Below the pieces are notes generated by a model. That model ran no database searches, had not been told where the DNA came from, and was given only the letters and a program-made list of their open reading frames with translations. Shown in pieces: positions 1 through 10,171 of a DNA stretch of 64,000 bases. Position numbers and translations under genes: made by a program. This DNA comes from Alisma plantago-aquatica (taxonomy: Eukaryota > Streptophyta > Magnoliopsida > Alismatales > Alismataceae): positions 1,617,537,711 through 1,617,601,710 of the forward strand of contig OY856409.1 of NCBI GenBank assembly GCA_963693085.1, given 5' to 3'. Within the stretch, counting starts at the first letter, position 1. The number at the start of each line of letters is the position of its first letter.

Positions 1-1504
1 ATGCTTTTTTACAATGTCATTTGTTGAAAATTTGAAGTGTGGGAAAACTTCTTAGGACCTCGAAGAGATCTCCCCCGAGAATGCTACCCATCAACCATAT
101 CAGAACCTTATAAATCAACACAACTTTGCCTCATCTTTTACTCCTAAGATATCTTTCATACAAATCCACAATGGTATCCCCTTCAACCTTAACCACCTCA
201 TCCTAGGGCCTTCTACATACAGTTCTTACCCCATAAAATGATAAAAATAGCTAGTTTCTTTCCCTGTTGCTACCATGATGTGATCCCTAATTAGTCCTAG
301 GATGGAACGAACTCACCTTCAACAATATTACATACAATATCCTTCTTGAAATTGATCTCACTGATAACTAGTCTATCATAGCCGTTGAATGACTTTGATT
401 CCTTTGATATATAAAATGGCTATTACGTTACCTACACTTGGCTTTATCACAACCGATTAGACCTATCTATCCATGATGAAGTTGATATCATGATCTACCC
501 CCTAGTGTACCTTTAGTTTTATACCCCATTAATCTCGTTAACTCAAACCTTGAAGTTTTCACTGAGTGGACTGAGGAAGATTGTGCCTTACATGATCCAT
601 ACCATGATGATGAGGATAACTTCTTAGTCTTTAACCATGCTCCTTTTCTAGGGACCCCCACATTTTCTTCTACCCGATCTATTGCTAGAAACAACCTACA
701 CTCCAACCTCATCGATTGAGATATAATCTTTGTAGTCTTTGAAGATCTCAATGTGTTGGAGCCTCTATGTGCTCCACATGATGCTCTAGGCATGAAATAT
801 CCACTTTTTTAGTTTGATGCATCTATCATCCTCAGATAGACAACCCTCTTCATAAAGTGAATAAATTTTGCTAGATGATGTCTACAATGTCTACTACAAG
901 GATTATCTTGACTACATTGAATCTTAGTACAACATGCCTCAACCTCTGGAAGAGTTCATTGAAGGTTTTCTCCCTTCACCTCTTCTTATGTCTTGGTAGA
1001 CTCCTATTTTAGTTTTTTGATATGAAATATGTTACCTAATCCAAACTATGTTTTCTCCCATGATATATCTGGCCCTAAACCAAATCAACCCTCAGTTCAT
1101 CTTTAGCTACTATCGCCCCTTGGCATTAGGATAAAAGAAAGACTTCAAACACATCACACGACACCATTCATTGATATGTTTCAGATATAGATTAAGGGAC
1201 ACAATCCCAAGGCTACTTCACAATACCATTCTATTTTCTCTGTAAAACATTCAAAAACTCTTACATAACTTGCCTACATAGACATAATCACCCCTTCCTA
1301 AACTACACATGAGTTCTGTCACCACCTTGTATCTCTATACACGTTCACATTAATACTACTAGAAATGACCCATGAAACCTACCGTCACTGCCACATGGAA
1401 GATAAAAATATTTATCTCAATATAACTACAGACATCTCCTCAAAAACAATAAATCATTATCCCAAACCTTTTGCAATCACTTCTGATTTGACCTATAATG
1501 ATAG
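1..1504. other. Unclassified AT-rich flank, no gene
   Basis: No recognisable domain is seen. A + strand stretch around 520-720 can be read open for about 70 codons (rich in D, E and H) before stops, so it may be a decayed coding remnant, but I cannot assign it to a family. The last five bases, 1500-1504, are the left copy of the copia-A target-site duplication, so this flank was once continuous with 27026 onward. Confidence 0.5.
1500..1504. repeat. Target-site duplication of copia-A, left copy
   Basis: GATAG here matches GATAG at 27021-27025, directly outside the TG...CA ends of copia-A. Confidence 0.85.
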
Positions 1505-1871
1505 TGTTGGTATGTATACCTTGAGAGCCAATCATAGGATGATTGGATTGGGATACATTAAGATTGATTTGATAAATATCAAAGGCAAGCTTCCAATTTA
1601 TTATGGTTGAATCAGTTATGAGATAATGATAGAGAAAAATGAATGTCTAGAGAATGACAATACTCAATGATGTATGTCTTTATGTTGAGGACCTAAAGAG
1701 TGAGTACATATAGATGCTAAGAGTTTGTACATTCTTGTTTTGTCCCTAGTCAGATGTCATTGTGGAAGGTTGATAGACAACAATGATACAACAAGACTAC
1801 AATGTGTGTTGGTTGGTGACAGAGTCTCATTAGTCATGATATGTGATATCAAACCAAGTACATAGATATAT
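1505..1871 (+). repeat. Copia-A 5' LTR, segment 1
   Basis: First 367 bases of the 5' LTR. It aligns to the start of the 3' LTR at 24906 with scattered substitutions and ends at the LINE insertion point. Bases 1856-1871 are also the left LINE target duplication. Confidence 0.88.
1856..1871. repeat. LINE target-site duplication, left copy
   Basis: The 16 bases AAGTACATAGATATAT recur exactly at 5621-5636. The uninterrupted copia-A 3' LTR carries one diverged copy near 25254, so this is a duplication made by LINE insertion. Confidence 0.9.
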
Positions 1872-1872
1872 T

Positions 1873-4800
1873 TGGGAGAGATTGGATCGAGCTCTTGTTA
1901 ACAACGCGTGGTCCCTTGCTCACCCGTCTGCGCGTTCGTTACATTTAACTCGGTTCCGAGTTTCGGATCATTGTCCGGTGCTCACTGAGGTGGGACGGGC
2001 AGTGATGTTTAAACCGACATCACATTTCTCTTTCCTTTCTGCATGGTTATCGGATAGTTCATGCTTAGAGACCATCGAGACAGCATGGTCGGAGGAATTT
2101 TATGGGGACCATTCCTACAGGTTTTATGCTAAGCTTAAGAATACGAGAGCCGCGCTAAAGTCCTGGAATAAGGAATCTTTTGACAACATACAGCAGAGGA
2201 AGAAGGATCTTCTTGATGTTATTCACATTATCCAGATCGCTTTCGATGAGAACCCATCACCTACGAATGAATACAGCTTGCGTAGGGCTGAGGCTGATCT
2301 CCAACAGGTTTTAGACCAAGAGGAGACCCTTTGGAAAGACAAAGCTAGGGTGAAGTGGTTGATAGACGGGGAAAGGAACACGGCTTTCTATCATGCAGTG
2401 GTGAAACAAAAGATTAAACGGAGAAAAGTGGCGAGACTGATTTTAGATGATGGTACCGTTGTTACTGAACCTAGCCAAATGGTTAGAGTGGCGACTGAAC
2501 ATTTTAGTAATTTTTTTTCTGATGTGCCAAGGGTAGATGAGGATCTATTGTCCTCTTTCCTGCATGATATTCCGGAGGTTCTTTCTGCTGATGATAGTTT
2601 GTCTCTTACAGTCGTTCCTTCAGAGGAAGAGGTCCTGAACACTATTAAGGATATGGATGATGGTTCTGCTCCTGGTCCTGACGGCTTTACGATTTCTTTT
2701 TACAAATCCGCATGGAACATTATTAGAACGGACCTCATGGCTCTGACGGCCAATTTCTTCAGAGGCTTGCCATGTCATAGAAGTATTTTTTACTGCAGGA
2801 TTGTCATGATCCCCAAAGTTGACAACCCGGAGAGGCTTGAGTCAGACTTCCGCCCCATTTCCATTGAGAACGTGATTTTAAGGATTTTTGCTCGCATTAT
2901 TAACAACCGTCTTGTTCTTCTTCTGCCTAAGATCATCAGTATGGAACAAGGAGCTTTTCTCCCAGGTCAAGATATTTCACACCATATTAGAATGACAAAA
3001 GAACTTGTTCATGATATCAAACAAGGTAGGGGATCTCATAACCTGATGGTGAAATATGACATGTCAAGAGCTTATGATAGAATTTCTTGGGAGGTTCTCG
3101 AAAAGATTATGGAGAAGTTTGGATTTATGGCAGAGGCGATTAAGATATGTTTGAGTTTTTTCAAGCTGAGTTGGGCGACAGTTACGATAGGGGACCGATC
3201 TGATGGCTTCTTTCCTTTCAAAAGAGGCATCAAGCAAGGTAATGCCATCTCTCCATCATTGTTCATTATTTTCGAAGAGTTGCTTTGCAGAAGGATGCAC
3301 AGATTACACGTTGAAAACATGATAGCGAGGTTTCACACTCGAGGTAGAGGAGTTGCTCCCCCTTTTCTTTTCTATGCCGATGATGTGATTTTTTTCTTGA
3401 ACTCCGCTGGACAATCTACTGTTATTTTAAATCGTACGTTGTCAGATTACTCGAGAGCCACATCACAGACGATCAACAGATCTAAATCACGATGCCTCAC
3501 TAGTTGCGAGGATGAGGTGGAGGCTAGTTCTTTGGCTCAATCTCTGGGTGTGAACGTCATTTCTGATTCGTTTATGTATTTGGGTACCCCTATATCGTTT
3601 GGAAGAACTAAGCTTGCTGATTTAGAGTATCTCATTCAGAAGGTGAACAGGAAGGTTGCTTCATGGAAGGCCCGTTTCTTATCCTTCACTGGTAAAAGAA
3701 TCCTTATCAAGCATGTGCTCGCAAGCACGTTGTTATACACGGCATCGGCGGTGGGTATCCCTTCTGGGATTGGTGACAGAATTGAGAAAATCTTCTCTAA
3801 TTTTCTGTGGAGAGACCGTAAGGACCAGAATAGGAAGGCTTGGGTGAGCTGGAAGAGGGTGGCTACACCCTTTGTTAATGGTGGTCTTGATATTACGCCC
3901 ATTCATGTCCTCAACGACGCCTTCACGGCAAAAGCCTGTTGGGATTTACTTAAGAAAAATTCATTGTGGGCAAACTTCTGCCTTATGAAATACACGAGTA
4001 GGCATAATTGCAGGTCCGGAACACACCCTCCGTTCATCAAGCTCAGCAGTCACGCTTCCCCATATTGGAAGAGGATTTGGCACATGTTTCCTAGGATATA
4101 CCCTTATTGCCAATGGGTAGTTGGAAGAGGCGAGGTTTCTTTTTGGGATGATATATGGTGCGATGAGAGGCTGTTTGAACATGCACAACTTAACAGTGAT
4201 CGAAATCACGCTTTCACAGTCCGAGATTTCTGGAATTGGGACTATGGTTGGGATTGGAATATGCTAAATGAGGTGCTTGTTGAGCAAGGTGTGGAGTTGA
4301 TTAGAAAATCTGGAGCGGCCCTTGCGGATGAGGATGATCTTTTGATATGGTCGCTGGAGAAGAATGGCAAATTTTCTTTTAGATCGGTCAAACGGATGCT
4401 TGCAGGTGGTGATACTAATCAAGAAACAACGCTGAAAAGAATTTGGCGGAATAGTGACCCGAAAGCGTGCTCTTTGATATGGAAAATGCGTCATGGGGCT
4501 GTGTCCACTGATGACGCGATCCAAAGGTGTAATATTTCTTTGGCCTCTAGATGTTCTTGCTGTAATGATCCGCAGACGGAGACCATATCACACCTTTTTT
4601 TCTATGGTCATAAGGCGAACGAACTGTGGAGAAGGTTTTCTATTTTAGTAGATGTTGCTGCTCCTACGAATCTTTCATCTGTGATCCACATTGCCGCTGC
4701 GTCAAGCAAGGGATCGGCGAAGAGGTGGCTTGCTAGCTTTTTGGCCCCGATGATTCTGTGGAGTATTTGGAGGATTAGGTGCTCGGATCGATATGATGCT

Positions 4801-5499
4801 AAGACCTCTTCATATGCGGCGGAGTGGAATAGGCTGATGTATCAAGTTAGTCGTCTGATGGATAGACAACACTTCTCCAAGATTGAAGACTCAGATTTTT
4901 ATACTCGGTTGAATGATAACAACATTCCACAACCCCTTCAGAGTTTGAGGACTATATCGTTGATGAAATGGGAACCTCCGGATCTTGACAACCTGAAGTT
5001 GAACATTGCGGTGGGTAAGAATCATGACCCGAATGGTCTGATGAGATGGTGGGGGGCAGGTATAATCTGAAATAGACATGGTGATACTCGGCTTGCTTTC
5101 AGATCATGGCTTACAGGTGACCATTATACTCAGGCTTTTCTTCAGACATGTTCTATTGGTCTTAAAATGGCGGATGATAGGAACCTTAGCATATCGACTA
5201 TGGAGATAGACAATCGTTACATTTTTGGCATTCTGTGGAACAGAATGTTGGCACCATGGAAGGTATCGTCTATGGTTAGAGACCTTAGATCATCCATTCA
5301 GGATTGGGATATTAGAGGTGATCTAGTCCACAGAGTTGTTAATTCGACTCCCAGGGAGCTTGGTAGATGGGGTATACATCTACATGGCCCTTTCCTCTGC
5401 TATGATTCAGCAGATTTGCATATGAGATTGCGAGGTATGCTCAGCATGGAGAAAAATGGTTTTCCCTACGTTGTCTTGAATGGGGATGTGAGGACCTGA
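1873..5499 (+). pseudogene. LINE ORF2 remnant: endonuclease C-terminus, reverse transcriptase, RNase H-like tail
   Basis: Family role: ORF2 nicks the target DNA and copies the LINE RNA into it. The frame starts in the last ~40 residues of the endonuclease (SDH motif in RVSDHCPVL) because of 5' truncation. The reverse transcriptase follows, with FRPISIENVI, KYDMSRAYDRISWE, GIKQGNAISPSLF and the catalytic YADD at 3373-3384. A Cys/His zf-RVT-like region (CSCCNDPQTETISHLFF) lies near 4550-4600. A single in-frame TGA at 5068-5070 separates this from the RNase H-like tail, where reading continues in the same frame to 5499. By comparison with related tails the stop looks like CGA to TGA. The first catalytic Asp expected in the tail is not seen (LNIAVGKN), so the tail may already have been inactive. 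No other stop or frameshift is seen in about 3.6 kb. Confidence 0.92.
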
Positions 5500-5620
5500 G
5501 GTGTTAGGGTTTGGGGTCTTTTGACCTGCGTTATATAAGCAAGAGTTGTAATGTTTGGAGTTTATTGCCTACAAGAGAGGGGTGGGATGAATAGAATGCC
5601 CTCTGACTTAACCTAAAAAA
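5500..5620 (+). other. LINE 3' UTR and short A tail
   Basis: Non-coding tail after the RNase H-like frame, ending in eight A residues directly before the right target duplication. No AATAAA signal is obvious. Confidence 0.75.
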
Positions 5621-5636
5621 AAGTACATAGATATAT
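5621..5636. repeat. LINE target-site duplication, right copy
   Basis: Exact copy of 1856-1871. Copia-A LTR sequence resumes directly after it, matching 25269 onward in the 3' LTR. Confidence 0.9.
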
Positions 5637-6094
5637 GTTAGAGAACAGTGTATCAGACAGACCCACCGTGAGAGTGACACATGGAACCATGACATGGTAG
5701 TCATAGTCAACTCTCACATGGATGGTGGTGATTGTGATTCTTAGAAATGAAATCGCTGCACTCATCACATGTCATTGGGTACACTTTGACATCATCAATT
5801 GCGGTCCTGAAATATGGATTGTAATAAAGGTGATGATTGGGTGACTTTGATACATGGGGTTTTGACTGTGAGTGATAGATATGGGATTTGTTCCTCCTAA
5901 GAGAGTATGATGTCCATGGCCACTTGATAAGTGAGAATGAGAAAGGCATGTGCATGCACGTGTGAGTCAATATGTGATATTGATGGCACACATATCTTAG
6001 ACAGTCTGCTTTGGATCAAGGAACATGAATGAACGTTGAAAGGATGACAACTCCATGCCTTGAGTTCATTCAAGATATCAGAGATAAAGGAATT
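5637..6094 (+). repeat. Copia-A 5' LTR, segment 2
   Basis: Aligns to the copia-A 3' LTR from about 25270 to 25730 (shared landmarks GTGTATCAGACA and ATGAACGTTGAAAGGATGAC). It ends at the Athila-1 insertion. The last five bases, GAATT, are the left Athila-1 target duplication. Confidence 0.88.
6090..6094. repeat. Athila-1 target-site duplication, left copy
   Basis: GAATT, repeated at 18831-18835. The empty site is visible in the copia-A 3' LTR near 25727, where it occurs once. Confidence 0.9.
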
Positions 6095-7546
6095 TGATGG
6101 TTGTTTTACTTACCACTAAAAATCCTAGAGATGATGAGTCTCTAAGTTTAGCCTTACTAGTACTATGGTAAGAACTCCACCCACATGTGCTAAGACATGT
6201 GGAAGTCTTATCGTAGTATAGTTAAGGGTCGAATCCTCGGGACAACGGTCTTGACGAAGTCAAGATGGAAAACGTTTAGCCTTTACTTAACAACTTAAAG
6301 ATTGATATTTAGATCGAAAGTTTGATTTGGTTGTTTTAAACTAAGTACAAAGAAAGTAAAGCAAGAAAGTAAATAAAGCAAGTAAATCTTAAGAGTTAAC
6401 AAATGATGATGAATCACTGGGGTTAAGCATGTATTTACCACCGCTACACATGGATTGTATATGTACTAAGCAAGACTTATAAGCTAGATGCATGGATGTT
6501 TCCACAAGACCGATGCCTTATAAGACAAGAGCGATGCGTTGCATCCAAGGGTGTTCCACAAGACCGATGCCCACATAAGACAAGAGCGATGCATTGCACC
6601 CTTCGATGTTCCACAAGACCAATGCCCATATAAGAAAAGGGCAATGCATCTCATCCTCCAAGGGTTAAGTAACTCTCATGCGGTACATCACTACGCGTCA
6701 CTGAAGGATGTAGTCTCCGAAGAGAGAATCTTACTCAACCACAAGGAACGTGCATCTAAAACTAACAAGCGAGCGATAATTACCAAATCGAATAGCGTCC
6801 TTGTAGGCCTAGTCTCCTATTCGGATAACCTAGCTACGAGAAGTGCGGGAATGATGCAACGCCAGCCATTTCCGAACAAATGGTCACATGCTTTACATCA
6901 TTCCCCTCACAAAGTGTGTTCCTCGACTTACCAAAGGTCTCTTCCATACAGATGGGAGTGTGCCAAATGATAGTGAGTTTACTCCACTCTTTGAGACACA
7001 CTTCTAGACACCGAAACGGATGCGTGGTGGATACACACACCAGAAACCAACACTAAATCGGTATTCAAGCCTCGATAGCGGTCGTAGACAAACCACAACG
7101 AAAGACAATAAATGCATACAAGAACGTGGCCATCATTCAAGCATGTGTGAAACGATTTAGTATTAAAACGAAATGATAACATCTTTTTTACAGTACAAAA
7201 TACAAAACATGGGCAGCGGGGCTAGTCCCCGCGCCCCAGTGGATGGAACTACTCGCTCCTCATAGAGGGAGCAACAAAGAAGGAGGCAAGAAGAGATAGA
7301 AAGAACATCATCTCCACTGAGGAGAGAAGGTTGAACCCTTGGTGGAGAGAGCAACGATCTCCACCCCTTGTAGCTTGCTTGATGACGGATCTTCTCCTCT
7401 CCCCTTCCTTCTTGATGAGAGAGAAAGTAGCTTGCAATGGACGTGAGCCTCAGACCGGCAGCCTCGAGTGATGGATGGAGTTGTTCTGGTAGTGGAGAGA
7501 CAGCCTCTGGACGTCTGGACTCTTTTTATGAACGGCCCTGAGGTCT

Positions 7547-7554
7547 TATTTATA
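7547..7554 (-). promoter_or_regulatory. TATA box of Athila-1, 3' LTR copy
   Basis: TATAAATA on the - strand, about 15 bp downstream (element sense) of the hairpin array and upstream of a CT-rich leader. The same arrangement is at 18007-18014 in the other LTR. Promoter function is inferred from position. Confidence 0.7.
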
Positions 7555-7568
7555 GGCTTTGAGTGAGA

Positions 7569-7858
7569 TCCAAACGGTTTGGAGACCGTTTGGGCTCAAA
7601 CGGTCTTGGGACCGTTTGGCGTCAAACGGTCTTGAGATCGTTTGGCGTCAAACGGTCTTGGGACCGTTTGGCGTCAAACGGTCTTGAGATCGTTCGGCGT
7701 CAAACGGTCTTGAGATCGTTTGGCGTCAAACGGTCTTGGGACCGTTTGGCGTCAAACGGTCTTGAGATCGTTCGGCGTCAAACGGTCTTGAGATCGTTTG
7801 GCGTCAAACGGTCTTGGGACCGTTTGGCGTCAAACGGTCTTGGGACCGTTTGAGCTTC
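7569..7858. repeat. 26-bp hairpin tandem array in Athila-1 3' LTR (about 11 units)
   Basis: Each unit is close to AAACGGTCTTGGGACCGTTT plus a 6-base linker. The two arms (AAACGGTC / GACCGTTT) are inverted repeats around a 4-base loop, so each unit can form a small hairpin and neighbouring units can also pair. Some units have GATCGTTT in the right arm. The other LTR has about eight units here, an exact 78-bp (3 x 26) difference. Open frames across the array are by-products of the 26-bp period. Confidence 0.92.
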
Positions 7859-8250
7859 ATGTGGTCTTGGGACCGTTTGGCTTCATGCGGTCTCGGGACC
7901 GTTTGAACTCCATGCGGTCTTGGGACCGTTTGGCTTCATGCGGTCTCGGGACCGTTTGAACTCTATGCGGTCTTGGGACCGTTTGGCTTCATGCGGTCTC
8001 GGGACCGTTTGAACTCCATGCGGTCTTGGGACCGTTTGGCTTCATGCGGTCTCGGGACCGTTTGAACTCCATGCGGTCTTGGGACCGTTTGGCTTCATGC
8101 GGTCTCGGGACCGTTTGAACTCCATGCGGTCTTGGGACCGTTTGGCTTCATGCGGTCTCGGGACCGTTTGAACTCCATGCGGTCTTGGGACCGTTTGGCT
8201 TCATGCGGTCTCGGGACCGTTTGAACTCCATGCGGTCATGGGACCGTTTG
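7859..8250. repeat. 53-bp higher-order hairpin array in Athila-1 3' LTR (7 units)
   Basis: Period 53 bp, made of two alternating hairpin monomers. One carries GGTCTTGGGACCGTTT and the other GGTCTCGGGACCGTTT; the left arms start TGCGGTC. The TCTCGGGA landmark recurs at 7891, 7944, 7997, 8050, 8103, 8156 and 8209. The other LTR also has seven units, so this block was stable while the 26-bp block changed length. Confidence 0.92.
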
Positions 8251-8448
8251 GATCTACTCGACCCTTGGGCTGGTTTGTTCTTTTGTTATTTTTTTGTGCT
8301 TTTTCTGCAATTATAAAAGGAAAAGTTAGTTTGATGATGTATTTACAAAAAAGGGGTAAAATTAGGTTTAAGTACAATATAAATGTAGAAAGAGTATGGG
8401 AAACTAAAGAAAAAGACTAAGATAAACTACTAAAATAGGAGGTTATCA

Positions 8449-8461
8449 CCCCCCCTAACTT
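8449..8461 (-). promoter_or_regulatory. Polypurine tract of Athila-1
   Basis: On the - strand this reads TTAGGGGGGG directly against the 3' LTR start (TGATAACC). Polypurine tracts prime plus-strand DNA synthesis in LTR retrotransposons; position and composition fit. Confidence 0.85.
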
Positions 8462-9458
8462 AGAGTCTAGCTTGTCCTCAAGTTAGATAGAGCTGAGACA
8501 TGAAATGGCGCGGCGATCTTAATTAAAATTTCCATACTCTTGCTCCAATTCTTGACCTGAGTTCCCCAGGGGTCGTATCTAGGCTTATTGCATGCCTTGA
8601 TCCTTTTGGATTTCGAGAGTTGCTTGGATTTTAGGTTTTTCCGTATCTCAAAGTTTGCCTTGGGACCACATTTATTTTGTGCATGCTGTTGACTCTAATC
8701 AACTTTATACCTCTCTGGAAACCTATTGGAAGCTAGAGAGGGTATGAGGGTTGGCTAAAGGCTTTGAAGTGTAACTCCCCTTCGAGTGGGGGAGGGGCTG
8801 TCTATGCTTTTTAGGATCTCACTACCGGACACGACACATCTGCCTTTATGAGGGCAGCTGAATGTACCGGCCGGGCAAGTCCTTTATTAGCCTTTTCATA
8901 TACTTGGAACTTTTAGGGTTTCACTACCGGACGCGACGCATCTGCCTTTGTGAGGGCAGCGGAATGTGCCGGCCGGGTGAGCCCTTTATCAGTTCTTTAT
9001 ATAGGTCCTTATTCGTGGCACAACTCTCATGATTTTATTCGTCTCTCTGGCTTTTATTCAAAAACTCACAGGCTTGGGTTTTGGGATGAGGATTTATTTT
9101 GGGCGGCCAAGCCTCTTTTATTTTGAAGAGAGGAAAGTTGTTCTTAAAGTTTTTCAGCATGCACTTATTTGGTTTGTGGTCCATTTGCAGAGCTTTTTGA
9201 CTTGGAAGTTGCCTGATTTCCCTCTCATCCTTGAGATCTCGGCTTATTTCTGCCCTGATTTTGACCTATGGAGAGTCAGATAAAGAAATGGAGCAAAAAT
9301 ATAGGATCCATAGTGGATGGGGGTTGATAAATCGCCATTTTGATGTCTAAGTGCTAAATACTTGTAGAGACTAACATGATTCTAGAGTTAGTTGAGGTGA
9401 CTTATTTTAAGGAAAAGGGTGTATAGAGATTGATACCTAGCCCTTGTCTGATGACCCC
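8462..9458 (-). other. Athila-1 3' internal region, non-coding part
   Basis: About 1 kb between the true polypurine tract and a second PPT-like tract at 9455-9468. A 79-bp segment is duplicated at about 8812-8890 and 8912-8990 (landmarks CACTACCGGAC, GAGGGCAGC, CCGGCCGGG). A + strand frame at 9029-9283 (84 codons) has no recognisable domain. Athila-like elements often have extra sequence here, sometimes an env-like frame; none is recognisable. Confidence 0.6.
8812..8990. repeat. Direct duplication of ~79 bp
   Basis: Copies at about 8812-8890 and 8912-8990 share TCACTACCGGAC, TCTGCCTTT, GAGGGCAGC and CCGGCCGGG with about ten mismatches, separated by ~21 bp. Confidence 0.85.
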
Positions 9459-9475
9459 CCCCTAACTCATCACAC
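9455..9475 (-). repeat. Second polypurine-tract-like block
   Basis: Nine Cs then TAACTCA on the + strand (purine run on the element strand), followed by TGTCCTCAGAGT. This resembles the true tract at 8449 (CCCCCCC, TAACTTA, then TGTCCTCAAGT). It looks like an old duplication of the polypurine tract and its flank. Confidence 0.6.
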
Positions 9476-9627
9476 ACTCTGTCCTCAGAGTGGGAAAGTG
9501 ATAGGTGGAGAAGTCATTTGAACAAGGGCTGCGAGTGAAGCCAAAATTGCGGTAACCCCTGGAGATTGGAGTAGAGTGGATGCGAATTGGGATGCCTTGT
9601 AGCGCTGACTCAGGAGCTTTATGGATG

Positions 9628-9739
9628 TCGCAGTGCGTTCCTTTGCAATTGTGTCTTGATATTGTAGACGAAATCTGCAATTCTAGCAATGAATCTGCTA
9701 GACAATATCAAGACAAAATTGCAAAGGAGTGCACTGCGA
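9628..9739. repeat. 38-bp near-perfect foldback with 36-nt loop
   Basis: Arms 9628-9665 and 9702-9739 are inverted copies with three mismatches (core TTTGCAATTNTGTCTTGATA). Transcribed from either strand, this would form a long stem-loop resembling an miRNA/siRNA precursor. It lies downstream (element sense) of the internal array/TATA cassette. No family match can be given. Confidence 0.85.
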
Positions 9740-9769
9740 TATGTGCTGCTTGATTACACAAAAGTTCCC

Positions 9770-9844
9770 AAACGGTGTCTAAACCTTTTGGTTCCAAACG
9801 GTTTGAAGACCGTTTGGTTCCAAACGGTTTGAGGACCGTTTGGA
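9770..9844. repeat. Short hairpin array (about 3 units), distal flank of the internal cassette
   Basis: Three diverged units of the CAAACGGTTTGAAGACCGTT type, period about 26 bp. They are related to the arrays at 10172-10484 and in the LTRs. Confidence 0.85.
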
Positions 9845-10171
9845 AAGCAAGAAGCCGCAGGTCGCCGGCGCGGGGGGGAAGGTGGAACGGGGCGAAGGTG
9901 AAACGGGGCGAGGGTTTGAAGGTGGGTGGATGAAACGGTGACTGACGCGATAGTGGCGACAGAATGGCACGGCAACGAAGAACATCATTTGACGACGACT
10001 GCGAAGGTGGCGCGGAGTGGGCAGCGTGCTTGGAGTCGCCGGGCAATCTTGCGCGGAAGCACAGAAGCAAAAAGGTGAAGTTCTGCGCACGAAAAGACTG
10101 TAGAGTGCGAAGATTCGAAGAGAGGAAGATGGAGATGCGGGGTCGGTATTTATAGCGGTGACTGATCGTAT
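9845..10171 (-). other. GC-rich leader-like segment with internal TATA box
   Basis: Clearly more GC-rich than its surroundings and bounded on both sides by hairpin arrays. On the - strand a TATA box (10147-10154) is followed by CT-rich, leader-like sequence with an ATG at 10090 opening a 103-codon frame (9779-10090). That protein is rich in Ser, Pro and Arg, has no recognised domain, and runs into the distal array. The layout copies the LTR (array, TATA, CT-rich leader). It could be a diverged LTR/promoter duplicate or a captured host promoter and first exon. Confidence 0.55.
10147..10154 (-). promoter_or_regulatory. Internal TATA box candidate
   Basis: TATAAATA on the - strand, ~18 bp downstream (element sense) of the 10172-10484 array. 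Spacing and sequence match the LTR TATA boxes at 7547 and 18007. Confidence 0.6.

Larger units (their letters stand above)
1872..5620 (+). mobile_element. 5'-truncated L1-type LINE (non-LTR retrotransposon)
   Basis: Bounded by 16-bp direct repeats, with a short A tract (5613-5620) at the right end, as made by target-primed reverse transcription. The 5' end is truncated inside the endonuclease domain, so ORF1 and most of the endonuclease are missing. The rest is one long reading frame for reverse transcriptase, the zf-RVT region and an RNase H-like tail, followed by about 113 bp of 3' UTR. It lies in the copia-A 5' LTR in the same orientation. The long open frame suggests it is younger than copia-A. 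Confidence 0.93.
6095..8448 (-). repeat. Athila-1 3' LTR (element sense), 2354 bp
   Basis: In element orientation it reads from 8448 down to 6095. U3 contains the hairpin-repeat arrays (about 7569-8250), a TATA box at 7547-7554, then a CT-rich leader. It matches 16555-18830 closely along its whole length. The main difference is three extra 26-bp units in this copy. Confidence 0.95.

Noticed and set aside
6539..6970. 143-codon frame on the + strand, repeated at 16999-17430
   Set aside because: Lies inside both Athila-1 LTRs on the antisense strand; it is duplicated because the LTR is, and has no domain.
7563..7853. Repetitive 96-codon frame on the + strand (and similar ones at 18023-18235, 10158-10418, 10286-10486)
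   Set aside because: Open only because of the tandem period; antisense or non-coding relative to the element, with no independent start or domain.
7563..8250. CRISPR-like array of regular repeats
   Set aside because: Units are contiguous hairpins with no unique spacers, and they sit in the LTRs of a plant retrotransposon.
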